Source of the DNA: Adiantum capillus-veneris
Taxonomy: Eukaryota > Streptophyta > Polypodiopsida > Polypodiales > Pteridaceae
Direction: 5' to 3'
Length of the DNA stretch: 64,000 nucleotides
NCBI GenBank assembly: GCA_014529385.2
Contig: CM043971.1
Location: forward strand, 88,305,340 to 88,369,339
Shown here: positions 51,540-62,086 of the stretch, in pieces
Layout of the letters: every line of letters starts with the position of its first letter
Position numbering within the stretch: the stretch's first letter is position 1
The notes under the pieces: generated by a model
Told to the model about the DNA's origin: nothing
The model's database searches: none
The model's input: only the letters and a program-made list of their open reading frames with translations
Translations under genes and position numbers: made by a program

Positions 51540-53830
51540 GGACATACTATGGCCTTAGGGACATAGGGTTCTCTATGTAGATGCAATAATGGACACCCAT
51601 ATTGCCTTAGGAGGGTAAATTGGTCCCTCTATGTAGAGGATGCATGGCGATTATATGTGCATCCTATGGCCCTAGTGCCAGAGATCTCTATATGTAGGTG
51701 TGAGAAGCGCACCACATAGCCCAAAAGGTGAGCAAAAAGGATACCCTATAGCATTAGGCCATGGCATGATCTATGTCGATGTGTGAAAGGAAACCCTAAT
51801 ATCCAAAAAACATCACAAAGGGGCACCTTATGGCATTAGGGCCATAGGTTGATTTTTTCTATGTGTTTCATGAAGAGTACATAGAGATTCCTCAAGGACA
51901 CCTCAAGGTGAGTATATATGTTGGTGTTACATATAGGTGTTTCATTATGAGTATATGTACATCCTATGGCCTTAGGGACATATGGTGCTATATGTAGGTG
52001 TCTCATGACGATTGTATGTGCATACTATGGCCTTTGGGCCATAGGTAGGTGTTTCATGATGAATATATATTAGACTCTATGGACTTAGGGCCATAGGGTG
52101 CTGTATGTAGGTGTTTCATGATGAGTATATATAAATCCTGTGGCCTTAGGGCAATAGGATGCTATATGTAGGTGTTTCATGATGAGTATGTATACATCCT
52201 ATGGACTTAGGGACATAGGGTGTTATATGTAGATGTTCCATGCCGAGTATATATACATACTATGAACTTAGGGTCATAGGGTGCTATTTGTAGGTGTTCC
52301 ATGCTGAGTATATAGACACCCTATGAACTTAGGGTCATATGGTGCTATATGTAGGTGTTTCATGATGGATATATATATATACTATAGCCTTAGTGACATA
52401 GGGTGCTATTTATTAGGTGCCTCATTATAAGTATATATATACATCTTATGGACTTAGGGCCATATGATGCTATATATTAGGTGTTTGATTATAAGTATAT
52501 ATAAACATCCTATGGCCTTAGGGCCATAGGATGCTATATTTAGGTGTTTCATGATGAGAGAGAGTGTGTGTGTGTGTGTATTCTATGGCCTTAGGAACAT
52601 AGGGTGTTATATGTAGGTGTTTCATGATGAGTATATATACACCCTATGACCTTAATGCCATAGGGTGCTATATGTAGGTGTTTTGGGATGAGTAGATATA
52701 CATTCTAAGGCCTAAGGGCCATAGGGTGGTGTATGAGGTGTTTCATGATGATTTTATCTATATCCTATGGCCTTGAGGCCATAGGGAACTATATGTAGGC
52801 GTTTCATGATGAGTATATGTATATCCTATGGACTTAGGGCCGTATGTGCTATATGTAAGTGTTTCGTGATGAGTATATGTACATCCTATAAACTTAGGGC
52901 CATAGGATGCTATGTGTAGGTGTTTCATGATGAGTATATTTACATCCTATGGACTTAAGGCCATAGGATGGTATATGAAGGCATTGCACGATGAGTACTT
53001 ATAGACTCTATGAACGTAGGGCCATAGGGTGCTATATGTCGATGTTCTAAGCCGAGTATATATACACCCTATGGAATTAGGGTCATAGGGTTCTATATGT
53101 AGGTGTTTTATGATAATTATATGTACATCCTAGGTGTTCCATGCCAAGTATATATATACCCTATGGACTTAGGACCATAGGGTGCTATATGTAGGTGCTC
53201 CATACTACGTATATATACTCCCTATGGACTTAGGGCCATAGGGTGCTATATGTAGGCGTTTCATGATGAGTTTATATACATCCTATGGCCTTAGGGAAAT
53301 AAGATGCTCTATGTAGTTGTGTGAAATGGAACCACATAATCAAATGGACAACTTATGGACTCAAGGCCATAGGGTGCTACATATAGGTGCTCCATGTTGA
53401 GTACATATAGGTCCCAATTGACACATCTACAAAGATCTATTTGTATTGTTACAATGGAGGGCCAAACATCCAATATACCAAAATGACACCCTATGGACCT
53501 ACAGACATAGGTTTCTCCATCAGGGCGCCTCAAGGAGAGTATATATGCATCCTATAACCTTAGGGCCATATGTTACTCTATGTAGGTGTAAAGAAGGGCA
53601 CCACATAACCCCATAAACATCTCAAAGTCACACCGTATGACCCAATGGCCATAGGGTGTTCTATGTAGGTGAAACAAAGGGCATTACATAAACCAAAAAA
53701 CATCTCAAAGACACACCCTATGACCAAAGGCCCATAGAGGGCCGAAAAAGGCACCAAAATTCTTTATGTCAATCATCACAAAGAGAAACCCTATGACCCT
53801 AGGACAATGTGCTCATGTAGCATGCACGAA
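51540..53830. repeat. 60-65 bp minisatellite with CCTATGGCC/GGCCATAGG dyad
   Basis: A tandem array of about 30 or more diverged units. A typical unit contains CCTATGGCC-TTAG-GGCCATAGG, then GTGCTATATGTAGGTG, TTTCATGATGAG and TATATATACAT. Unit starts near 51966, 52026, 52076, 52136, 52196, 52256 and 52316 show the spacing. In many units the left arm changes to CTATGGACTTAGGG or CTATGAACTTAGGG while the right arm stays GGCCATAGGG. The units become irregular after about 53300. No ORF. Confidence 0.9.
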
Positions 53831-54585
53831 TGTGCACTCTTTTTCTTCTCATAATTGTATGTATGTATTGTATGTGTGATTGTATGCTCGGATCATTTTG
53901 TTTTTGTAAAATTCACCATTTTTTAAAAAACAAGGTGTAAAAGTGCAAGTGAGCATCCGTAAGCACGTATGAGGGTATGTAACAAACACACGCTTGAATA
54001 TACATGTGTGACTGTGTCACAAGTGACATAATTAAAGAGTACACACATTTAAAGAAAAGATGTGCACCAATATTATTGCACGTGCATGTATGTCCATAAT
54101 TTTTTAAAGAGATGCATATTTTAATGAATAAATATACATTTATGTTGCATGTTTGAGTGCTTGCCCATGCCACACATTCAAATGTGCATGATTACCACAC
54201 GTTGAGAATTGGATACCCAATCGACGTGCAAGTGAAATTTTAGTTCAAAAATTTTGAAAATTTTGAAATTTTTTAGGGTTGTCCTAAACTTTGCTATGAC
54301 GGGTTTTCAAGCCCCTTGATCAATATTGGAAAAAAAAATAGCGCACATTTTTTGAGCCAAAAAAATGTGTACTACTTTTTTACTATGTGAGTTTTGGTCC
54401 CAGTGTTCGAATTAAGTTCTTGGGTATCGTTCAACTAGCAATGTCAAGATATAGACGTTGAAATTTTTTTGCATCAATGCTCTTAGGAAAACCTTCTTTT
54501 TTGGAAAAGATCTCTGAATTTTTCAGGATGATGAGCTACCTTCTATCGTGAGAAAAATGCCTAAAACTCTATGCTTTGGCCACTC

Positions 54586-54629
<44 letters not shown>

Positions 54630-54835
54630 ACAAAAGCATAGTTGTGAGTATATGAGTGGAGACTCCCTAGGACGGGTAATACGTTATGTTGAAGAGAATA
54701 GGTAAAGGGTGATGTTGTAGGAGGATGAGTATGGGGTGAGATATAGAGTGGAAAAGGGAGAATAATAGAGTGTAAAAAAGAGATAACTTATAGAGTATAT
54801 ATATTTTTAAAAGTAATTTTTTAAAAAATATCATA
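53831..54835. other. AT-rich spacer between the two dyad-repeat blocks, no gene
   Basis: Contains only short frames, homopolymer runs and a GA microsatellite at 54589-54627. Nothing else recognised. Confidence 0.6.
54589..54627. repeat. (GA)n microsatellite
   Basis: About 39 bp of GA dinucleotides. Confidence 0.95.
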
Positions 54836-55870
54836 ACTACCATGGGCCATAGGGTGCCAAGATAGAAGCTCTAGAGGGGCACCTAAATAGAAGCTCTACA
54901 AGGGTACCTAGGTCCCAGAGGCACCTAAATGGGCACCTTGGCTACTCTATGGTCCTAAGAGCATAGGATTTCTCACTAGCATATTGGGCACCATGTGTTC
55001 TTAGGGCCATAGGATATAAACAAACAAGAACTAGACGGGAACTTAGCACACCCAAGGGCACCAAGAGAGATACCTTGGTTGCACTATGGCCCTAGGCCAT
55101 AGTGTGCCAATGTAAAAGCTCCAGAGGGGCATATAGGTCATTGAAGGGAATCTACATAGGCACCATGGCCATATGATCTCTCACTAAATTAGAGGGCACC
55201 CTGTGACCCTATGGCTATGGGGTGCCAATAAAAAATCTCTAGAGGGGCACCATGGCATCCCTATGACCCTAGGGCCATAGGTTTCTCTCAATAGAATAGA
55301 GGGAAACCTATGGACTAAGGTCCATAGGGTGCCAATGTAAAAGCTCTCAAGGATCATTTAGGCCATTGAAGGGCATCTACATGGGCACCATGAAAGCATT
55401 ATGGCCCTTCGGCCATAGGATCTCTCATTAGAATAGAGGGAAACCTATGACGCTTGAGCTTATACATTAGCATCCTATGGCCCTAGGGCCACAGGGTGCC
55501 CTCTAATCGAATGAGAGATACTCTAACCCTAAGGCCATATAACCTTTTTGATGGCACTGTATGGCCTTATGGCCAGAGATCCATAGGGCCATAGGGTGCC
55601 CATGTAGAATCTCTAGAGGGGCATTTTGGCCACTCAAGAAACCTACATGGGGACCATGCATTGTATATGAACTCTCATTAAATTAAAGGGCACCCTATTC
55701 CCCTAGAGCCATAGGATGCCAATGTAACAACTCTAGAGAGATATTTATGCCACCTGCATGGGCACCATGGCCATAGAATATCTCATTAAATTAGAGGGCA
55801 ACTTGTGGCCCTACGGCCATAGTGTGCCAATGTTAACACTCTAGAGGAGCATTTAGGTCAATATGTCGCT
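54836..55870. repeat. Second dyad-repeat block, longer units
   Basis: Repeats of CCTATGGCCCTAGGGCCATAGGG-like cores (quoted in part; arms CCTATGGCC and GGCCATAGG around CTAG or similar) separated by stretches such as GTGCCAATGTA, GCTCTAGAGGGGCA and TCTCATTAGAATAGAGGG. Unit length is longer and less regular (about 100-130 bp) than in 51540-53830, but the dyad core is the same. No ORF. Confidence 0.85.
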
Positions 55871-55997
55871 CTAATTTTGCAAGCAGGTCTAATTAAGGAG
55901 AATCTGTAAAGATGCTCCTTAGCTTTGACGAGGAAAAAGGGCTAGATTGCACGTGGAGAAAGAGACAGAGAGAGCGCTACCATGCGTCAAGAAAAGT

Positions 55998-56059
<62 letters not shown>

Positions 56060-57028
56060 AGATTTTTTGTGTGTGAGAAGCCAAATGTGTACGTGCTGTA
56101 CTGGAGAAGAAAATACAGGATTGCAACGGTTTTCCTACTGCGTGCTTCCACTTATCGATGGCAAGGCTAAGAGCTGGCCTTCGATGCCTTCAGGTCTGCA
56201 TACGCATACTGGAAGGTGAAAGTTTCCATGGTGATAATGTGGGAGTAAAGGGGGGAGAGAGAGAGTGTGTGCGTGAAACTTTTGTTGGTTAGGAATGATT
56301 GGGGGAGGTGGACGTGGAGCAGTAGAGCCGGTACCGGACGAATCATAGGGCAATGGCGAAGAGTGATAGGAGAATCAGTTGGCAATGCGACCTCTGCCAT
56401 CGTCTAAAAGGCATGCAAGTTGAACGGAAACATCATTAGTCATGACAGAAAAGGCATGATGGGCGCATGGTTAAGTAGTACTGAGGGGTGATGCATGCAA
56501 TCCAGGTGAGACTGTCAGGGTAGTGGGAAGCTTGCTTGACGAGCAAGACAACGACGATGTGTGCATCGGCTTGAATTAAGATCCCAATGGTTAAAGTTAA
56601 AAAGTCCAAGGAATCTTGGCCACAAATTAATTAATGAACGCGCAGTAGAATAGACCCAGTCACTAAAGGCCACATAAGAACCTTAGATTTATAATTTACG
56701 CTTTTGGTTTAGATATGCACATTTGGTTAGCTTTACTCTTTCTCTTTAAGTTTAGGTTTTTGGCCTAACCTAAACCGTCTGTGTATGCGTATATGGTTTA
56801 TGTTAATGTTACATATGGATATGGGTATGTGGTTTAGTTTTTTTATTTGCACGTTTGATTAAATTGTAAGTTAGGTTTAGGTTTGCATATGTGGTTTTAA
56901 ATTTGCAATTTGCGCTTTGCACTTTTGTTTAGGTTGTAAGTTTGAATTTAAATAAATACTTTAATTTTAAGTTTAGAAAATGGCCAAATATGTCCCTCTA
57001 ATCTTTCTCTCATTTGTTTTGATAAGAA
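55871..57028. other. No recognised gene; GA tract and low-complexity stretch
   Basis: Short frames overlap the GA microsatellite and are not convincing genes. 56690-56960 is a TTTAGGTTT/TATGGTTTA-rich stretch, only loosely telomere-like and without tandem order. Confidence 0.55.
56002..56055. repeat. (GA)n microsatellite
   Basis: About 54 bp of GA dinucleotides, the longest such tract in the window. Confidence 0.95.
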
Positions 57029-57728
57029 TCAACCGAGATGCCATTTGAAAAGTAAAGGAAAACCCAAGAGCCTAAGGGAAAAGGGAAGGCGAGGGGGCAC
57101 GTGGTCATGCCCTTCAAATTTTGGGAGATTAAATATCTCCAAACATAAAATTCCCTTGGTTTTGGAGAGGGGAAATGTTAATGGAAACCGAAAAGGAAGA
57201 GTGGATTGTGGGAGGCGGCAGCTGGCACAAATGTAGGAGCAAGCAGGGGAGCTCGGAGCATCCGTGGCAAGGAACGTAGGTGACACTAGGTGGCAAATGA
57301 TAGCGACAGTGGCGAGGGATGAAGGCGATTTGCTTGCAAGTCTTTTTTTACATGAAAAGGTGCAGAAGTTGTGCACACAACCTCGCACGATGCAGAGGCA
57401 TGGGGCAAAGGTTGCCTCTGAACGAGAGGGCCATGAGCTCGATCGCCACCTCATTTTGAAGCTTCCCATGCATTGGCGTACCTACGGACAAGCTGAACGA
57501 CCTGCATGCAAGTGCGCGATAGTACCCCTGCTGCCTGTCTCATACGCAAACTACGTCTCGATGGAGTGCGCTGCAGCTTTCGTGACGAGCGTGCAAGGGA
57601 GCAAGGTTCCCATCTGCAACCAAGAACGCGAAGAGAGAGGGAGAGCTCAGATATCGCAGCCGGAGGAAGACATGCCTGACACAGGGACAGCAAGTTCATG
57701 GAGTCGAAGGTCTACGGAGAAGCAGTGA
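57029..57728. other. GC-richer segment with overlapping ORFs on both strands, unassigned
   Basis: Overlapping frames 57264-57728 (plus, 154 aa) and 57469-57029 (minus, 146 aa) lie in a locally less AT-rich segment. Neither has a recognisable domain. The plus frame is rich in Arg, Glu and Ala and has no flanking signals I can point to. It may be a decayed gene or chance frames in non-coding DNA. Confidence 0.25.
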
Positions 57729-57944
57729 TAATGGGAGTCAACACTTTTACCTTAGATTCTTAGGGATCTTGCTCGCTAATTAATGCAATTTTTAAGTTTA
57801 GAAAATGGGCCAGTACGTACTCCCTGCCAATTTTGCATTCATTAGTTTTGCTAGAATCCACGGAGATACTTTTGTTGAAAAGGATGTAAAAGTTTGAGTA
57901 AGAAAGCATGCATTCGTCCACGTATATCTATATTTTGTTGGATT

Positions 57945-58398
57945 GTTCAAGATTTTCTAATCTTTATTCCTTCTTGAGAATTGAGATCCGCTTTTGAGTG
58001 CTCAGCATGTAATTTGCCCATTATGGGTGTCAATTTACGTTACGTTTTGCATTTTTTTCGCAAAGTTTTAGATTAAATTTATGTTTAGGTTTGTGTCCAT
58101 AAGCATTATAACATCATTTTAGACAAATTGGAAAAATCTTCTTTCCCAAATTCTAAATTGTATGTTAATATTGTGTTATTCTACTATTTTTAACCTTAAT
58201 TTTTTTAATTTAAATAAAATATCATGGTTCTAGCATCCAATTTTTCTTTAAGAAAATATTACTAAAATATCCCTCTAGTTTGTGGAAATTCTCAAAATAC
58301 TCTTGTATCTATTTTGGTTGGATTATTCAAGATTTTCTAATTCTTATTCCTTTTTGACAATTGAGATCCATTTTTGAGTGCTCAGCATGTAATTTGTC
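57945..58398. repeat. Dispersed direct repeat of about 80 bp
   Basis: TTTTGTTGGATTGTTCAAG...GAGTGCTCAGCATGTAATTTG (57945-58017) recurs at 58312-58396 with about 10 differences, about 368 bp apart. Confidence 0.85.
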
Positions 58399-58559
58399 AC
58401 AAATTAGCTCTTAAAAAAGGGCAATCATGTCTAAAAATAATGAAGCAACCTCCAAAGCCTACTTAACCAACTCAAATTCTAGTTTTAGCATCTTGTATTG
58501 ATAGACAATCAATCTTCTTTTGAAAAGCTACAAGTTTCTTATGTTTAAAGAAATTTAAT

Positions 58560-58720
58560 CTCACAAGCATGGGTATTTTGGGGATTTTGTAAAATTTGAG
58601 GGGCATTTTGGGAATTTGTGAAAAAATATTGGGGTAATTTTGGGAATTTTTAAAATTTGAGGGGTATTTTAGGATTTTTCACAAATTAGAGGGGTATTCT
58701 AGTAATTTTTCCTATTTTTT
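58560..58720. repeat. Short imperfect tandem repeat
   Basis: Three to five copies of an AAATTTGAGGGGTATTTTGG-like unit with variable spacing. Common in plant intergenic DNA. Confidence 0.6.
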
Positions 58721-58758
58721 ATAAGAAAATCTCCAATATAGGTTTTTGCAAAAGGATT

Positions 58759-58985
58759 TGTTACCATATACATGTGGTAGTGATGTGTGTGAACACATTA
58801 GGACCGTTGGGGCATTTTTTCCCTCTTGAGGAGGTTTTTTCCCCCGAGCATTGTATATACGCCCATCACTCTAGGGCTATCTATCTTTCCATTGCACACT
58901 AAGTAACACACTCTCTATTGTGTGCCTTGAGCTTCCTTTGTCTTCTCCAAGCTGTGTGCGTTTCTCTACAACCCTAATTCCAACA
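58759..58985 (+). repeat. 5' LTR of copia-4
   Basis: 227 bp, TGTTACCATATAC...ATTCCAACA, a few differences from the copia-1 LTRs (for example ACACATTAGG and CCGTTGGGGC). Confidence 0.95.
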
Positions 58986-58987
58986 AT

Positions 58988-58999
58988 TGGTATCAGAGC
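58988..58999 (+). other. Intact primer binding site of copia-4
   Basis: TGGTATCAGAGC, a perfect initiator-Met-tRNA complement, followed by about 145 bp of leader that copia-1 lacks. Confidence 0.95.
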
Positions 59000-59346
59000 A
59001 GGTTACATCCTCTCGGCTTTAGTCGCCAGCTGCTCCAGCACACGCCTGCTCACTTTCTCCGATTACAGTGAGGTTTGGCGAGCGTTTGCAGGTCGACAAA
59101 TATTTCAGGAAGACTCGTAGAGCTTAGTTTGCTCGGATTTCTGATTCGGGCTCATTTCGGCCTCCGTTTCCACTACAGGTAGGTTTGCACAGGCAATTTT
59201 GTCATTTTGTGCAAAATTTCTATCAGTGCCAATTTTTGCATAATAGGTGCCTTACAGTCTCTACGCTTTGTGCTATATAGCACATGTTGTTCCCGCTCCG
59301 TTTCTCTTGTTTTCGGGCACTTTTCACATCAAGTGCATCATTTACC

Positions 59347-60360
59347 ATGGCTGACAACAACACAGATGTCTTCAAGATGTTTGCTGCTGAGGATAGGTTG
59401 GATCGGGATAATTACCCTATGTGGGGCTTATATGATGCAACATGTTCTTGTGTCAAAGGGCGTCTAGAATATTGTGTAGGGTATTGATGTACATCCTGGT
59501 TCTAAGGATGTAGGCGATGTTGAGGATGTTGCAGGTCTTGCTGCAAGGATTGCTACTGTTAGAGTTGTTTTGCCTACGGGGGCAGATTAAGCTCGTTGGG
59601 ATGTAAAGGATACGCAGGCTCATGCATTGATTACATTGTTTGTGAAGCGCACCATTGTTCCTCACATCCGTTCAGCAAAATCAGCAAAACAGGCTTGGGA
59701 TATTTTGGCTGGTCTTTATGCAAGTCACAATGAGGCTAAAATTTCTTTGCTGCGTAAAGAGCTGGAGTCGAAGATTATGCATGAGGAAGATGATATGTAC
59801 ACTTTCCTTGCTAGTGTCAAGGATATCAATGAGAAACTTATTTCTGCAGGTGAAGTCATTTCAGACAGTTCCCTTGTGCAGATTGTTTTTGATGCCTTAC
59901 CAGATTCTTACCAAACGTTTGCTAGTAATTGGAGACTTATGACCCAAGGAATTCCAAAAGTTGTCAATTTTGATGCATTATGCACATTACTGTTGCAAGA
60001 GTCACTTTCCAAAAAAAAAAACAGGGCTAGACAGCGTGCAGTTGAACATGAGTTTATTGCTTCTCAAAGAAAGGGTGGTAACAGCAATGTAGCCACTTCT
60101 TATGGTTCTGCTGCAAGTGGCAAAACTTTTGTTCCCAATGATTTTGCTGGTAGCACTTCGTCTGGCAATTCTGGTGATAAGGGCAAAAAGAAGATGTGTT
60201 GCCATTATTGTAAAGCTAATGATCACTTGATCAAGTAGTGTCCTAAGTTGAAGGCAACAGAGGCTAAGAAGAAGGTGGTTCCACTGCAACTGCTGGTTCC
60301 ACTACAAATGCAGCCATTGTTGAGTCTTCTGTAAAAGGAGACTGTAATGTTGATGTTGAT
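59347..60360 (+). pseudogene. gag: Copia-4 gag
   Basis: ATG at 59347 starts MADNNTDVFKMFAAEDRLDRDNY. One extra G in ATGTGGGGC (near 59420) shifts the frame within the first 30 codons, and a TAA follows at about 59588. The UBN2 core resumes (AKQAWDILAGLYAS, LPDSYQTFASNWRLM) in 59627-60238, with zinc knuckle CHYCKANDHLIK ended by TAG at 60236-60238 where copia-1 has TCG (Ser) before the last Cys. The rest of the linker is in another frame. Inactive. Confidence 0.9.
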
Positions 60361-61076
60361 GCAGAATGGGCTTTTAGTGCATAGTGCACTTACAATCTTG
60401 CTGTCCATGATGCATGCTTGTCAGTTGCTACAAAGCACATTACCTCACATCGTGAATTGTTCACCTATCTCGAATCTGTCCCTCATGGGAATTCAATCAC
60501 TTGTGCCAACAATGCCTCTTATCCGGTTCAGGGAGTTGGAAAGATTGTGCTTACTGCTGCAAACGGCAGTTCCTTCACACCTATTGATGCACTTTATGTA
60601 CCTGGGATCAAGAAGAATCTCTTTTCTGTATCCGCCCTTGCTAGACTTGGACTTGTAGTCAAATTTGTGGATGACAGATGTACAGTTCATGATCTCAGTT
60701 TTGGTGATGAAATTGTTGCATCTGGCCTTTTGTGCCATGGGCTGTATAAGCTCACTTTGTATGACAAGAGTGGACAAAATTTTGCAAATGCTGTTACAGA
60801 TTCAAGGGCTATTTTAGATGCAAAACTTTGGCATGCACGTTTTGGTCATTTGAATTTTGCGAGTTTGCTGCGTTTGCAAAAATCTGATATGGTTGCTTCC
60901 TTGCCGCCTCTTGAAGCACCTGTCAAACATGTTTGTGAAGGCTATATTTTGGGTAAGATGCAGCGTTCTAAGTTTCCAAAGGATGGTTCAGTTCGGGCCA
61001 CATGCAAGTTGCAGCTTGTGCATAGTGATGTTTGTGGGCCCATGCAAACTCCGTCCTTGGGCAATTACCTATACTT
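60360..61076 (+). pseudogene. pol: Copia-4 protease and integrase start
   Basis: The frame from 60418 reads VATKHITSHRELFTYLESVPHGNSITC, ALYVPGIKKNLFSVSALA and then, without the break seen in copia-1, LWHARFGHLNFASLL and HVCEGYILGK (one Cys of the HHCC finger is Tyr), and QLVHSDVCGPMQTPSLGNYLY with the first catalytic Asp. The DSGA protease site itself is deleted (compare 13262-13288). The reading then passes into D LTR sequence at 61077, adding a few foreign residues before a stop at about 61122. Confidence 0.92.
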
Positions 61077-61814
61077 GATTTTTTTTGTGTTCACACACAT
61101 CTGCACACAGATTCACCTCTGAACACACTCCCCTCTCTCCCCTCTTGTAATTACTTTATTCTCCATGTCACCTCTCACTTTTTTTCATCAACCCATCTCT
61201 CTCTCTTAGTCTCTCTCTCATGAGACTGCTGTTCTGGCACATATACACACAGCCAGACAAGTGGGGCCCACAGTCACATGGCCTATGTAGATAATGATTT
61301 CCTCATTTCTAAATTCTAGAATTTCTCCCCCCTCCTCCCTTATATGAAGAGGGGTCACCATCACACTAAGGACACACAACATCACCAAAGAATACACTAT
61401 GCATTGTGTGTGCCTAGTGCACACACACACACCCACACCATCACCATCACCGCAATCACCATGCTCGTCTTGAGCATGACCTCTACATCCTTGGGCTATG
61501 GAAGATGAAGGGCATCTAAATGAAGGATGATGGCCATAACCCTCGTGCGAGTCTTCGCCATCAACTCCCACCTATCCGCCATGTGCTCTACCACTCTCTC
61601 CCTTCTCATTCCCCTAACCTATGCGCCGCATTTCATCGCCTTATTCTCTAAATAAAGCTTGAGGTTTTGTGAGTATGTTTTCCTGCAATGTTTTGCCCAT
61701 GTGAGGTGTGTGGAATCGCCACCTAGTCTTGTGTTTGGAGTGAGCTTGTGTATGTGTGAAGGGTGTGCGGATTCGCCATCCTTTTGTGGTGCCTAAGTAC
61801 TAAGCCGCAATACC

Positions 61815-61876
<62 letters not shown>

Positions 61877-62086
61877 TGATCTCATTTCCCTTCCTCTTCA
61901 TCATTACTCCCAAGCATCCATCTCTCTTGGATGAAAACTTTGTTATGGTGGTGTGTTGTTTGCGTCCTAGCCGCTGAAGCTAGGTGGTGCCCCCTGTTTG
62001 CTTTACCATGACAGGCTCGAGGCGCGCCATTCGGTCCCCGGTGTTTTAGAGGCCGTCGGGGTTTGGGGTTCGCTTTGCTCCCGTCA
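61077..62086 (+). repeat. Distal part of a D LTR (duplicated)
   Basis: Begins GATTTTTTTTGTGTTCACAC, corresponding to 9471, and ends CCGTCA at 62086 like 10476. CT tract at 61821-61873. No internal element sequence precedes it; copia-4 does. Confidence 0.95.
61821..61873. repeat. (CT)n microsatellite in duplicated LTR
   Basis: About 53 bp, the longest of the three alleles of this LTR site. Confidence 0.95.

Larger units (their letters stand above)
58759..61076 (+). mobile_element. Copia-4: same family as copia-1, truncated in integrase by the duplication junction
   Basis: A 227-bp LTR (58759-58985), a perfect primer site, and gag, protease and integrase remnants about 95% like copia-1. Similarity to copia-1 stops at about 61076 inside the integrase catalytic core, where LTR sequence of element D takes over. 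RT, RNase H and the 3' LTR are therefore absent here. If the duplication model is right they lie beyond unit 2, outside this window. Confidence 0.95.

Noticed and set aside
51540-55870. CRISPR-like array
   Set aside because: Repeats and spacers are both diverged copies of one tandem unit, the genome is a plant's, and no cas gene is near.
55947-56219. ORFs with (RE)n/(ER)n runs over the GA microsatellite
   Set aside because: Translation of a dinucleotide repeat.
56690-56960. Telomere-like TTTAGG repeats
   Set aside because: The words occur irregularly and mixed with other sequence; there is no tandem run of TTTAGGG.
57029-57728. Protein-coding gene on either strand
   Set aside because: Overlapping frames on both strands without domains or flanking signals; listed only as an unassigned segment.
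58560-58720. Novel minisatellite
   Set aside because: Only a few imperfect units of a kind widely seen in plant intergenic DNA.
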